64,000 bases of DNA from Shinella sp. SUS2 (GCF_001262505.1 NZ_KQ410730.1:244461-308460); one strand, 5' to 3'. Positions 1 through 9,116 are shown, numbered from the stretch's first letter. Notes: generated by a model from the letters alone, not told the origin. Program-made: numbers and translations.

Positions 1-1535
1 CCGCCGAAGTGATCGGCCAGAGACCGGTAGCAGGCGAACCTGTCGGGGGCGATATAGGACGGTGCGGCAGCCGGCGACTGGCGCAGGCAATACCAGTCGA
101 CGACGAGGTCGAGGAGAGGGATGGCCTCCAGCGGCGCGATGTCGAGACCGGCCGGCGACGTTCCCCCTGCCATCAGCCGGGAGAGACCGGCGAGCGTCAT
201 GCCGCGCGCCAGTTCCGCCATCTCTGCCGGCCATTCCCGTGGCAGGAAGCGCTGGACGACGAGGGCGCGCATGTGGCGGTGCAGGAAATCCCCATAGTTA
301 CGCGCGGCAAGCGCCGGGTCGGGGGCAAGGCCGGCGCGGGCCTGCTCAGTCCGGTAGAGCGCGAGTAGATCGGCATCGAGCGGCGCCTCGGCAAGCGAGA
401 CGGTCTCGACCGACGGCGCCCCGTCTCCCGTCTCGACCACGACGAAGCCGGCGGGAAAGGCAACGAGCGAGGGTACGGCGATATTGACGAGGCTGCGGCC
501 ATCGGCCGAATGGCGCGTGCGGGCCTCGACATGCAGGTGGCCGCTGAAATGCAGCGACAGGCCGCCGGCGGCGAGCGTCTCGGCAACGATCGGGCACGGC
601 GTGCGCTTCGCCACGATCGTTTCGCCGAAGAGGGCGCGCTCGCTGTCCGTCTCGTCCTCGAACGGGTCGAGAACGGGGTAGTGCGAGAAGGCGAGGAGCG
701 TCTTGCCATCGCGTTCCGCCCGCGCCGCGACGTCGGCGATCCAGGCAAGGAGATAGGGTTTCACGCGCAGGAGCGCGTTCCAGCCGGCATCGGAACTGCC
801 AAAAAAGGCCCTTTTGCGAGCGATGTCGCGCCGGCCGTTGCGCGGCTCGAAGACATTGGCGTCGATCATCAGGAGCCACAGGCCGTCTTCCGGCTCGACC
901 AGGTAGGAGGCGTCCATCAGCCGCCGCACGGTGCCGCCATCGGCGGAATGGAGGTCATGCTCGCGCTCGGGCGGCGCATCGCGGGTGCCGAAGGGCGTTT
1001 CGAAATGAAGATCGTCGGGACGGCGGAAATAGCCGAAATCGCCGAGCGCGCGAATGCCCGCCAGCACGCCGTCGCAATACATCTTCTCCGTCACGACCGG
1101 ACGGCCCGGATCCTCCGCCGCCTTTTCCGCATCGCTCGTCACCAGCGTCGTGCCGCCCTCGGCATTCACGTAGCGGGTGTCATGATGCTTGCCGAGCGGG
1201 CCGAAGACGTCGTGGTTGCCGGGCGTGGCATGGAAGCGGAGGCCATGACGATCACGATAGGCCGCGAGCAGCCCTACGAGGCTCGCCACCGTGCCGCGCT
1301 GGCCGTCATCCGTATAGTCGCCGAGCAGCACGACATGGCGGATGCCCATGGCGACGATCCGGTCGAGCGCCGCGGGCAGGGCGGCGAAACTCTCGTTGTA
1401 GACACGGGTGGAGCGGACGGTATCGGCGAAGGTGCGCACCGTCAGCCTTCGTCCGTTCACGACGATGCCGGGAAAATCATAGTCGCCTTCGATATCGTGG
1501 AAATGGGCGTCCGCGATGACGGCGACGCGGGCCAT
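1..1535 (-). CDS. Metallophosphoesterase, calcineurin-like (partial, C-terminus beyond window)
   Basis: The reading frame opens with ATG at 1535 and is still open at base 1, so the C-terminus is missing (511 codons visible). Metal-binding motifs of the calcineurin-like superfamily occur in order: D9-x-H11, GDYTDDG at about 72-78, GNHD at about 106-109, a later FSHYP motif and GHLH. Such enzymes hydrolyse phosphomono- or diesters with a dinuclear metal centre. CpdA-type cyclic-nucleotide phosphodiesterases are one branch, but the substrate cannot be read from the sequence. There is no signal peptide, so it is probably cytoplasmic. The start lies 5 bases after the methyltransferase stop, so it is the third gene of a sugar-dehydrogenase/methyltransferase/phosphoesterase unit. 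Confidence 0.85.
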   Translation of the reverse strand, partial: MARVAVIADAHFHDIEGDYDFPGIVVNGRRLTVRTFADTVRSTRVYNESFAALPAALDRIVAMGIRHVVLLGDYTDDGQRGTVASLVGLLAAYRDRHGLRFHATPGNHDVFGPLGKHHDTRYVNAEGGTTLVTSDAEKAAEDPGRPVVTEKMYCDGVLAGIRALGDFGYFRRPDDLHFETPFGTRDAPPEREHDLHSADGGTVRRLMDASYLVEPEDGLWLLMIDANVFEPRNGRRDIARKRAFFGSSDAGWNALLRVKPYLLAWIADVAARAERDGKTLLAFSHYPVLDPFEDETDSERALFGETIVAKRTPCPIVAETLAAGGLSLHFSGHLHVEARTRHSADGRSLVNIAVPSLVAFPAGFVVVETGDGAPSVETVSLAEAPLDADLLALYRTEQARAGLAPDPALAARNYGDFLHRHMRALVVQRFLPREWPAEMAELARGMTLAGLSRLMAGGTSPAGLDIAPLEAIPLLDLVVDWYCLRQSPAAAPSYIAPDRFACYRSLADHFG

Positions 1536-1540
1536 GGGGC

Positions 1541-2026
1541 TCAGGCCCGCCTGCGATAGAGGAAGTAGCGCTTGCTGTCGACGGAGGCGGGCAGCGCCAG
1601 AGGCTCCAGTGCGGCATGGTCGAGCGGCAGGCCGCTGATGGCAACGCCGGCGGTGCCGAGCGCGCGGGCGACGACATCCGGCAGCCAGGTCAGCGTGACC
1701 GCGTCCTTGTCGTCATAACCGGTGCCGATATCGGCATGGACGAGCGCGGCATTCGTGCCGGCAAAAGCCCTTGCCGTCTCGACGATTTCCCCGAGCACCA
1801 GGTCGCCCGGTGGCGGTGTGGAGGAGGAATGCGCGCCGAGCGCCCGGTCGAAGGCGACGATGCGCCGGCCGGGGAATTTTTCGCGCAGGTGATCGAAGGT
1901 GCGGCCGTTGCCAAGGCCGATTTCGAGGATCGCGCCGTCGTCCGGCAGCGGCAGGTTCTGCGCGACATGATCGATGACGTCGCGCTGGGCGGACATGCGG
2001 CGGATGAAGCTTTCGAGACGGCTCAT
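1541..2026 (-). CDS. Class I SAM-dependent methyltransferase
   Basis: This 161-residue protein carries the SAM-binding motif I ILEIGLGNGRTFDHLRE at about 38-54, followed by an acidic residue at the end of strand 2 (VAFDRA). That is the Rossmann-like core of class I methyltransferases with little added substrate domain. ATG at 2026 is chosen because it begins just before the conserved fold and lies 11 bases downstream of the nucleotide-sugar dehydrogenase stop; upstream in-frame codons overlap that gene. The substrate is unknown. Position in the operon suggests modification of a sugar or of a small molecule linked to surface-glycan synthesis, which is inference only. Confidence 0.8.
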   Translation of the reverse strand: MSRLESFIRRMSAQRDVIDHVAQNLPLPDDGAILEIGLGNGRTFDHLREKFPGRRIVAFDRALGAHSSSTPPPGDLVLGEIVETARAFAGTNAALVHADIGTGYDDKDAVTLTWLPDVVARALGTAGVAISGLPLDHAALEPLALPASVDSKRYFLYRRRA

Positions 2027-2037
2027 GCAGGAAAATC

Positions 2038-3381
2038 TCAGGCCTTGAGGATCGTATCGGCGGCGATGCCGCGCCGGGCAAAGACGTTGCGCGTGTCGAC
2101 GATCAGCGCGCCCCATTCGGCGAGCGCCGCATAGTCGACATCGTCATGGTCGGTGGCGATGAGGATCGCGTCGAAGGCACGGATATCCGCCTCGTTCCAG
2201 GAAGCCGACGGGTGGCCGCGGAACGCGCCGTATTCGCGGGTCGGCGGTATCTCCGGCACATGCGGGTCATAGTAGCTTGCCGAACCGCCGCGCTCCTCGA
2301 TCAGCTCGATCAGCTTCAGCGAGGGGCTTTCGCGGATGTCGGGCACGTTCTTCTTGTAGGCAAGGCCGATCACCAGCACCTTCGAGCGGCTCAGCGCCTT
2401 GCCGGCGCGCCGGTCGAGCGCTTCGGCCAGCCTCGCCACCACATGGCGGGGCATGGCCGAATTGATCTCGCCGGCCAACTCGATGAAGCGGGTCGGCAGC
2501 TCGTGGGCGCGCGAGGCCCAGGTGAGGTAGAAGGGATCGATCGGGATGCAATGGCCGCCGAGGCCCGGGCCCGGATAGAAGGGCATGTAGCCGAAGGGTT
2601 TCGAACTGGCGGCGTCGATCACCTCCCAGATGTCGATCCCCATGGCCTCGTAGACGACCTTCAGCTCGTTCACCAAGGCGATATTCACGGCGCGAAAGAT
2701 GTTCTCCGTCAGCTTCACCGCTTCCGCCGTGGCGGTGGAGGAGACGGGCACGACCGTCTTGACCACCGCGCCGTAGAAGGCGGTGACGAGCGCCTGCGCC
2801 GTATCGCCGTCGCCGGCGACGACCTTCGGGATGGTCGAGGTCTGGAATTCGCGGTTGCCGGGGTCCTCCCGCTCCGGCGAGAAGCCGAGGAAGAAATCCG
2901 TGCCGGATTTCAGGCCACCGGCCTCCAGCGTGCGACGCACCAGGCCGTCGGTCGTGCCGGGATAGGTGGTCGATTCCAGAACGACGAGCTGGCCGGGGCG
3001 AAGCGTCGCGGCGATGTCGCGGCAGGTCTGCTCGACATAGCGCATGTCGGGATCGCGGTGACGCGTCAGCGGCGTCGGCACGCAGATGGCGATGATATCG
3101 CATTCACCGAGCCGGGAGAAATCGCTCGTCGCGGCAAAGCGGCCGGCGCGATGCTCCGCGTCGAGAATGTCACTCGGCACCGCCTCGATATAGCTGCGCC
3201 CGGCCTCGATCGCGGTGATCTTGCCCGGGTCGATATCGAAACCCGTCACGGTAAAGCCGGCACGGGCAGCGGTGATGGCGAGCGGCAGGCCGACATAGCC
3301 GAGGCCGACAATGCCGACGCGGGCCCCGCGAGACGTTATTCGGGCCAGCAGCGTCTCGTGGGAAAGCAAGGCAGTTGGCAT
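2038..3381 (-). CDS. UDP-N-acetyl-D-glucosamine 6-dehydrogenase family (WbpA/TviB/WecC-like)
   Basis: The 447-residue protein matches the nucleotide-sugar dehydrogenase family, which oxidises the C6 hydroxyl of a UDP-sugar to a carboxylate with two NAD+. The N-terminal Rossmann motif GIVGLGYVG is at 23-31. The catalytic cysteine is C278 in GGHCIPIDPFY, the form typical of UDP-GlcNAc or UDP-ManNAc dehydrogenases rather than UDP-glucose dehydrogenase (GGSCFPKD, found separately at 20.4 kb). The C-terminal domain has a KKNVPDIRESP segment. It is first in a minus-strand unit with a methyltransferase and a phosphoesterase and is divergent from a glycosyltransferase. The likely product is UDP-GlcNAcA for a surface glycan; GlcNAc versus ManNAc specificity is not settled. 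Confidence 0.88.
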   Translation of the reverse strand: MPTALLSHETLLARITSRGARVGIVGLGYVGLPLAITAARAGFTVTGFDIDPGKITAIEAGRSYIEAVPSDILDAEHRAGRFAATSDFSRLGECDIIAICVPTPLTRHRDPDMRYVEQTCRDIAATLRPGQLVVLESTTYPGTTDGLVRRTLEAGGLKSGTDFFLGFSPEREDPGNREFQTSTIPKVVAGDGDTAQALVTAFYGAVVKTVVPVSSTATAEAVKLTENIFRAVNIALVNELKVVYEAMGIDIWEVIDAASSKPFGYMPFYPGPGLGGHCIPIDPFYLTWASRAHELPTRFIELAGEINSAMPRHVVARLAEALDRRAGKALSRSKVLVIGLAYKKNVPDIRESPSLKLIELIEERGGSASYYDPHVPEIPPTREYGAFRGHPSASWNEADIRAFDAILIATDHDDVDYAALAEWGALIVDTRNVFARRGIAADTILKA

Positions 3382-3602
3382 CGGCACTCCGCGCACATAT
3401 ACAGGACCGCGCGTTGAGATGGGAGAGTTTGGCCAGCCTGTCAACCCTAGCCCGAACGGGGCGAGGGATGGATGCGAGGTCCGTGGGCCGGTTTCCGACC
3501 CGCCCGCAATGCTGCGGCAACACGGTGCGCAGCGAGCTGTTCCACAACGCGCGCCGTGCTTGCGGCACCCGGACGACAAGCAGAAAGGGCCCGCGGGCGA
3601 GC

Positions 3603-4700
3603 ATGAAGATCGCATTCTACGCCCCGCTGAAATCGCCCCACCACCCCGTGCCCTCGGGCGACCGGTTGATGGCCCGCCAGCTTCTCGCATGCCTCGGCCA
3701 CGCCGGCCATGCAGTGGCGCTCGCCTCGGAGCTGCGCGCCTTTTGCGGCGACAGCGATGACGCAGCGGCCTATGCGGCGCTCACGGCGCAGGCTGCGGCC
3801 GAGGTCGAGCGGCTTTCGGCGCTCTGGCGGGCGGAAGGGGCGCCGGACCTCTGGTTCTGCTACCACCCCTACTACAAGGCGCCGGACCTGATCGGCCCCG
3901 CGCTCTGCGAACGTTTCGGCATCGCCTATGCCACGGCCGAAGCCTCCTATTCCGGGCGCCGCAATATCGGCATCTGGGCCGACATGCAGGCGCGCGTCCT
4001 GGACGCCGTCCGCGGCGCCGCCGTCAATATCGGGCTCACCGCCCGCGACCGGGCGGGCCTTGCCGCCGCCACGCCGGAGGCGGTCATTGCGCCGCTGAAA
4101 CCCTTCATCGACGCCGCACCGTTCACAGGTCAGACCCCGCGGCCACAGCCGGGCCATCTCGTCACCGTGGCCATGATGCGGGCCGGCGACAAGCTGGAGA
4201 GCTTTCGCGCGCTTGCTGCGGCGCTGCGGCTGGTCGAGGACAGGCCCTGGCGCCTTTCGGTGGTGGGCGACGGGCCGCTGCGGGGCGAGGTGGAAGCACT
4301 GTTTTCCGGCATCGGCGACGGGCGCATCGCCTGGCTGGGGCAGAAGCCGCAGGCCGCTGTGGCAGAGATCCTGGCCGAGGGCGCGCTCTATGTCTGGCCG
4401 GGCTGCGGCGAAGCCTATGGGCTCGCCTATCTGGAGGCGCAGGCCGCCGGCCTTCCCGTCGTCGCCCTGCGGACGGCGGGCGTTCCGGAGGTGGTCGAGG
4501 ACGGCAAGACGGGGCGCCTCACCGCGCCGGGCGATCATGCTGCCTATGCGGCGGCCATCGCGGCCCTCATGGACGACGCAGCGGAACGCCGGCGTCTTGC
4601 CCACAACGCCCGCGCCCGCGTGCTGGCCGAGCATTCGCTGCCGGCCGCCGCCGCGGCGCTCGACGCCATCGTGCGGAAAGCTGTAGGAGAGACAGGATGA
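3603..4700 (+). CDS. Glycosyltransferase family 4 (group 1)
   Basis: This 365-residue GT-B fold glycosyltransferase has the C-terminal donor-binding E-x7-E motif at E270/E278 (GEAYGLAYLE), followed by the usual LPVVALRTAGVPEVVEDG stretch that contacts the nucleotide-sugar. The N-terminus starts directly with the beta-strand MKIAFYAPL, so ATG 3603 is preferred over longer in-frame openings. It transfers a sugar from an activated donor to an unidentified acceptor, probably at the cytoplasmic face of the inner membrane. Its stop overlaps the start of the downstream deacetylase (ATGA), indicating translational coupling. It is divergent from the UDP-GlcNAc dehydrogenase. Confidence 0.87.
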   Translation: MKIAFYAPLKSPHHPVPSGDRLMARQLLACLGHAGHAVALASELRAFCGDSDDAAAYAALTAQAAAEVERLSALWRAEGAPDLWFCYHPYYKAPDLIGPALCERFGIAYATAEASYSGRRNIGIWADMQARVLDAVRGAAVNIGLTARDRAGLAAATPEAVIAPLKPFIDAAPFTGQTPRPQPGHLVTVAMMRAGDKLESFRALAAALRLVEDRPWRLSVVGDGPLRGEVEALFSGIGDGRIAWLGQKPQAAVAEILAEGALYVWPGCGEAYGLAYLEAQAAGLPVVALRTAGVPEVVEDGKTGRLTAPGDHAAYAAAIAALMDDAAERRRLAHNARARVLAEHSLPAAAAALDAIVRKAVGETG

Positions 4701-5431
4701 CGCCGCCAGCCAGCGCAAAACCCCTCGTGGAAGAAATCGCCCGCCGGGCCGCGGCGGGAAAGCCGCTGAGGCTGTGGCTGCGCGACGACGACGCCGTGGA
4801 GCCCACAGCAGCGCTCGACACGTTGCTGGCGCTGACGGAGCGCCACGCGGTGCCCGTGCTCATCGCGGTCATCCCGGCCTTCACAGGTGCGGCACTCGCG
4901 GCGCGGCTGGCCGAAGCCCCGCAGGCGCAGGTGGCGGTGCATGGCTGGGCGCATGCAAACCATGCGGGGCCAGGGGAGAAGAACCAGGAGCTCGGCGCCC
5001 ATCGCCCGGCGGAAACGGTCCTTGCCGAGCTTGAGCAGGGCTTCAAACACCTTTCCACGCTCCATGCCGGCCGCTTCGTGCCCATGCTGGTGCCGCCGTG
5101 GAACCGCATCGCACCTGCCGTTGTCGGCGGCCTGCCGTCCCTTGGTTTCAAGGCGCTCTCCGTCTTCGGTCCGGAAAAGCCGGCACCGCTCGCTGTGCTC
5201 AACACGCATGTGGACATCATCGACTGGCGCGGCACGCGGGGTGCCCGGCCGGCCGAGGCGGTGATTGCCGATCTCGTGCGCCTGTCGCAGGCCCACGACG
5301 GCCCGATCGGCCTCCTGACCCACCACCTCGTGCACGACGCAGCCGCGTGGGCGCTGATGGCGCTGATTTTCGAGGCGACCGCCGGGACGGCGGGCTGCGT
5401 CTGGGCCCGCGCGGGAGACCTCGTCGGGTAG
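4697..5431 (+). CDS. Polysaccharide deacetylase family protein
   Basis: The 244-residue protein shows a divergent NodB-type deacetylase pattern. The acidic motif near residue 29 is LRDDDA in place of TFDDG, and a metal-ligand histidine pair sits in HGWAHANH. A later PPWN segment resembles the usual RPPxG motif. These enzymes remove N-acetyl groups from sugars using a metal ion. No signal peptide is visible, so the substrate may be a cytoplasmic lipid- or nucleotide-linked sugar. The start codon overlaps the upstream GT4 stop (ATGA), so the two are probably co-translated and may act in sequence on the same glycan. Confidence 0.8.
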   Translation: MTPPASAKPLVEEIARRAAAGKPLRLWLRDDDAVEPTAALDTLLALTERHAVPVLIAVIPAFTGAALAARLAEAPQAQVAVHGWAHANHAGPGEKNQELGAHRPAETVLAELEQGFKHLSTLHAGRFVPMLVPPWNRIAPAVVGGLPSLGFKALSVFGPEKPAPLAVLNTHVDIIDWRGTRGARPAEAVIADLVRLSQAHDGPIGLLTHHLVHDAAAWALMALIFEATAGTAGCVWARAGDLVG

Positions 5432-5937
5432 GGTAGTATCCTCTTCCAGTGCCGCCGCTTCATTTTTTGCTGCCGTCCGGCTCGCCAGGAAAGGAAGAGA
5501 CGTCTTGTTCCGTGACCACCCGCCTCCCGGCAGGGCGGAGCGCTTCACCGTCGGACGGCCCAGGGTTTCCAGCGGGAAATGCCGGTCGCAAGTCGCCCGC
5601 CGCCGCTGCGCCGGGCGACTTGCGCAAACCACGGCCTTGCAGACGGTGAACGGATGATCACAGAAATATGAAAGACGCGAGAGCGGGGTGAGGGGACTAG
5701 TCCCTTGTTTCTGCCGCAATTCCTTGGCAAATCCAGCCCGCGCCGCAAGGTGCTTCGCTGCTTCGCGGAACGGGTTTTCCATTCACAGCCGCGAAAAGTC
5801 CGGTAACGGAATGCCTTCGCGAAAGGCTATCGGAAAAGGATGAGAACGCCTGTTGCGTGGACGCACGCAACAGCAATCTGGCCGACCCGAAGGGGACGTT
5901 CAGGAAATGCCGGCAGGCAAGGCCGACGGAGAGGTCC
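5432..5937. other. Intergenic region between convergent genes
   Basis: About 500 bases lie between the deacetylase and the cyclic-nucleotide-binding gene, which converge here. I find no convincing coding frame: short open frames lack a ribosome site and family features. The region holds a strong 13-bp hairpin (5587-5624) and a 12-bp palindrome (5693-5704). The rest shows nothing I can name. Confidence 0.6.
5587..5624. repeat. Strong inverted repeat, possible terminator or structured RNA
   Basis: Perfect 13-base arms at 5587-5599 and 5612-5624 (left arm CGCAAGTCGCCCG) are separated by a 12-base loop. No T-tract follows on either strand. It sits between convergent genes, so a bidirectional transcription stop is the simplest reading; a small structured RNA or a dispersed genomic repeat is also possible. 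Confidence 0.55.
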
Positions 5938-6357
5938 TCAGTGCGCGGTTGCGAGCCGCTCGCCCATCACGCGCATGGTTTCGGCCATGCTGCGGGGGCA
6001 GGACGAGAGAACCTTGAGGAAGCAATCCTTGCGAATGCGCAACGCTTCCACGACCGTGGAGGCCTTGACGGTGGCATTGCGGGTCGTGCCGCAGAGGATG
6101 GCGATTTCGCCGACGACCGAGCAACTGCCGGTCGATGCGATCTTCTCGTCTCCTGAGGGGCCTTCCTTGTAGACATCGACGACGCCCGACAGAACGACAT
6201 AGGCGGCATCGCCTTCATCGCCCTGATGGAAGAGCTCCTGGCCCTCACGGTAGCTGACGCGGTCCGAAGCGAAGGCGAGCAGTTTCAGCTTGCCTGCGTC
6301 GATGCCCGAGAACAGCGGCACCCGTCGTAACATCTGCACTTCGTCGTTCAAGATCAT
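5938..6357 (-). CDS. Stand-alone cyclic nucleotide-binding domain protein
   Basis: The 139-residue protein is essentially one cNMP-binding beta-barrel. The phosphate-binding cassette is well kept: GEIAILCGTTRNATV, with the glutamate that contacts the ribose and the arginine that contacts the phosphate. There is no DNA-binding HTH behind it, unlike Crp/Fnr regulators, so it should act by protein contact. ATG 6357 is chosen because GAGGCGG lies 9 bases upstream; a TTG nine bases earlier is also in frame. It starts 47 bases after the stop of the catalytically degenerate ABC protein, with which it is probably co-transcribed. A sensory partner role for that protein is inference. Confidence 0.85.
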   Translation of the reverse strand: MILNDEVQMLRRVPLFSGIDAGKLKLLAFASDRVSYREGQELFHQGDEGDAAYVVLSGVVDVYKEGPSGDEKIASTGSCSVVGEIAILCGTTRNATVKASTVVEALRIRKDCFLKVLSSCPRSMAETMRVMGERLATAH

Positions 6358-6404
6358 AACAGTCAACCGCCTCGAATTCCGGTTATCTGATCACTTCATA
6401 CCAG

Positions 6405-9116
6405 TCATGCTATCAGTTGCTTGTATACCGTACCACTTTCGACGATCGTTTCGTAGGTTCCGTCTTCCACCAAACTTCCGCCATCAAAAGCAAGCACTCT
6501 TTTAAAGTGTTTTGCAAGCGGGGTATTTGACAAAACCCAGACAACGGCTGGATTATCACCGCTCTTGGCCAGGAACGCAAGGGCCGCCTCCACGATGTGC
6601 TCCTGGAGGTGGTGGTCGACGCCCGAGAACGCCCGGTTGAAGATGTAGTAGTCAGAGCGGCGGATGAGGGCGCGGGCAAGGCCCAGCTTCAGGCGCTGCA
6701 GGCTGTTCAGTCGCCGGCCACCGGTCCCGATATTCGATTCCAGCCCCAACGCCATCAACGCGCGGTAGAGTTCCGGCCGCTTGGCCAGAAGCTCCCCACC
6801 GATCTCCCTGAGCTTGGAAATCGCGTCGCTGAAGCGATGGTTGAGCTTGCCGAACACGATATTGTCGACCAGCGTTCCCGATGTCAGATAGGCATTCGGA
6901 TTGTAACGTTCAATATGGGTCTGCAGTTCCACCGGCAGGTTCGCGTGGAACTGGTGGCGCACCTCGACGATCTTGCGCATCAGCGTCTCGTCGAGCACGC
7001 CGAAGCGGTGCCGTGGCTCGACATAGAAGAAGCTGAGCCTGATCAGCGCAATCCTGTCTTCCTCGCTGGGTGCGGCATTGTGCCGCAGCTTCTGGAGGAG
7101 GTGCTGATAGGTCGGAATCTCGTCCGCCCGCATGAAGGTCAGCTGTTCGAAGAACGGGTGGTCGGGCGGCAGGTCCTTGAAGAGCTCCACCGTGCTCTCC
7201 GCAATGCCCTTGCCCATCTCGAACAGCGCCTCGCCAAGCCCGCTCTCGCGCATGATGTTGCGGAAATAGGGCGTTTTGACGATGGCCCTGGTGGAAGCCT
7301 TCGGATCCGGCATCATGCCGAAGAACAGGTTTTCGGCGACCGGTGCCTCGGTGTTGTACTCGTTGTCGCGGAACGGCACGATGAGGCTGTTGAGGTCGCG
7401 GCGGTTCAGCTCCTCGCGAAGGTCATGGCGCATCTCGACGATCTGGGCGGCGAAATCGGGATTGTTGTTGACCGCGATCGAGGAATGCAGCGCCAGCTGC
7501 AGCACGTCGTCGGACAGCTCCACCACGTCCATCACCGCCATCATCGCGCCGAACAGCCCGTCCGTGCCGTTGGCATTGAGCGTGGCGAGGTCGATCCAGT
7601 TGCCGTTGAGGTCGAAATCCGGATTGCCGGAGCGGCGCGCCTCCAGCACGTCCCACTTGCGCTGGTCGGCCTCCTGCCCCTTGTAGACGGCCGGCTCGAT
7701 CGGTGCGTGCTTGAGGCCGTAGAGCAGGTTGTCCTGCAGGCTGCCATGGAAGAAATAGGCGTCAGGCGAGACATAGGAGATGCGCCGGCCAGTCACGGCC
7801 TCAGGCAGGCTGAAGAGGTCGTCGTCACCCGCCGTCACCTTGCCGCCGGCCGGCCAGACGACGCGCGCCAGCACCTCGGCAAGACGATCGCCGCCGCTCG
7901 CCGCCGTGCCGATGATGGCGACGGTCTCGCCGGGCGCGATCTTGACCGTAACATGCTCCAGGGCCCGCCCGCCGATATCGTCGTCGATCAGGAGATTCGT
8001 GGTGCTGAGCGGATGGTTCAGCGCCGGCTGGCTCTCCGCATCGATCGCCTGGATTTCCGGGGCGATCATTTCATCGGCTTCAAACTGCTCGACGACCTGC
8101 TCGTACTTCACCTGCACGTCCTGGCGCACCAGCTCCCAGTCGATCAGCTCCTTCAGCGGCCCCGGAAGCTCCTTGTAGGCGTTGATGACGGCGACGAGCT
8201 GGCCAACGTCGAGCCTGCCGACGATCGTGAGGTAGCCGCCGATGCAGTAGAACAGGAAGGGCGTCAGCTGGGCGAGGAAGTTGTTGAGGAATTTGACCAG
8301 GAACTTCCACTGGTAGATGTCGTAACGGATCTTGAAGATGCGGCCGAGCCGGGCGGCGATGTCGGCGCGCTCGTAGTTCGAGGTGTCGTAGGCATGGATC
8401 GTGTCGATGCCGTCGACGATTTCCGCCACGCGCCCGGCGAGCTGGCGGGCGGTAAGCTGGCGCTCGCGGCCGAGCTCGATGAGCCGGCGACGCATGCGCG
8501 GGATGATGCCGACCTGGATCATCGCCATCGCGAAGGCGATGAAGCCGAGCCAGAAATGCTGGATGAAGATGAAGATCAGCGCCGTCAGCGCCTGGCCGCC
8601 GAGCAGCGCCGGCTGCACGAAGGCATCCGCGGTGAAGCCGCCGAGCGGTTCCACCTCGTCCTTGACCATGGAGGAAACTTCGCCGGCCTTGATGTGCTTG
8701 AAATAGCGCGGCGGGAAACGCAGGATGCGATCGACGAGTTCGTAGCGGATGCGCCGCAGCAGCCGCTCGCCGAGGCGGCCCTTGTAGGTGTTGATGAAAT
8801 ACTTGAACAGGCCGTTGATGATGACGAGCACGAGGAACGTCAGGCTGAGGGCGAGCAGCGAGGGCATGCGCTCCAGCGGCAGGCCCGCGAAAAGCTCGAC
8901 ATGGCCGAAGAACGGCAGGTCGAAGGCGATCGGCATGAAGAGCTGGGTGTTGCCGGGCTGCTCGAATCCCGTCCCCTGGATCGGGCCGTTGACGATCTGC
9001 TTGGGCAGGTCGAAGGCCAGATAGTAGGGAATCATGGACAGGGCGACGATCAGCAGGATCGCGAGCTGCTGCGGCCGGGTGTGGACCCAAATGTACCGGG
9101 CGAGGCTTTTTTCCAT
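6405..9116 (-). CDS. ABC exporter-like protein with degenerate, enlarged nucleotide-binding domain
   Basis: The 903-residue protein has an N-terminal ABC-exporter transmembrane domain (about 1-345: helices near 17-35, 88-108, 170-200 and 275-310, with cytoplasmic coupling segments) and a C-terminal region laid out like an NBD but about 510 residues long instead of about 230. The catalytic motifs are altered. The Walker A position reads GTAASGGD (403-410) without the lysine. The signature region reads GGRRLNSLQRLKLGLARAL. Walker B reads YYIFNRAFSGVD (824-834) with the Asp and catalytic Glu replaced, and the switch His is replaced in VLSNT. A Q-loop-like block occurs three times (near 449-467, 594-600 and 741-756). 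ATP hydrolysis looks unlikely. A promoter-like site lies just upstream. Confidence 0.85.
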   Translation of the reverse strand: MEKSLARYIWVHTRPQQLAILLIVALSMIPYYLAFDLPKQIVNGPIQGTGFEQPGNTQLFMPIAFDLPFFGHVELFAGLPLERMPSLLALSLTFLVLVIINGLFKYFINTYKGRLGERLLRRIRYELVDRILRFPPRYFKHIKAGEVSSMVKDEVEPLGGFTADAFVQPALLGGQALTALIFIFIQHFWLGFIAFAMAMIQVGIIPRMRRRLIELGRERQLTARQLAGRVAEIVDGIDTIHAYDTSNYERADIAARLGRIFKIRYDIYQWKFLVKFLNNFLAQLTPFLFYCIGGYLTIVGRLDVGQLVAVINAYKELPGPLKELIDWELVRQDVQVKYEQVVEQFEADEMIAPEIQAIDAESQPALNHPLSTTNLLIDDDIGGRALEHVTVKIAPGETVAIIGTAASGGDRLAEVLARVVWPAGGKVTAGDDDLFSLPEAVTGRRISYVSPDAYFFHGSLQDNLLYGLKHAPIEPAVYKGQEADQRKWDVLEARRSGNPDFDLNGNWIDLATLNANGTDGLFGAMMAVMDVVELSDDVLQLALHSSIAVNNNPDFAAQIVEMRHDLREELNRRDLNSLIVPFRDNEYNTEAPVAENLFFGMMPDPKASTRAIVKTPYFRNIMRESGLGEALFEMGKGIAESTVELFKDLPPDHPFFEQLTFMRADEIPTYQHLLQKLRHNAAPSEEDRIALIRLSFFYVEPRHRFGVLDETLMRKIVEVRHQFHANLPVELQTHIERYNPNAYLTSGTLVDNIVFGKLNHRFSDAISKLREIGGELLAKRPELYRALMALGLESNIGTGGRRLNSLQRLKLGLARALIRRSDYYIFNRAFSGVDHHLQEHIVEAALAFLAKSGDNPAVVWVLSNTPLAKHFKRVLAFDGGSLVEDGTYETIVESGTVYKQLIA

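Noticed and set aside
5693..5704. 12-bp palindrome GGGACTAGTCCC
   Set aside because: It is isolated, with no repeat partner nearby and no gene start close by, so I could not tie it to a function.
5449..5748. Short open frames in the 5.4-5.9 kb gap
   Set aside because: They are low-complexity Arg/Pro/Ser-rich frames without ribosome sites or family features.
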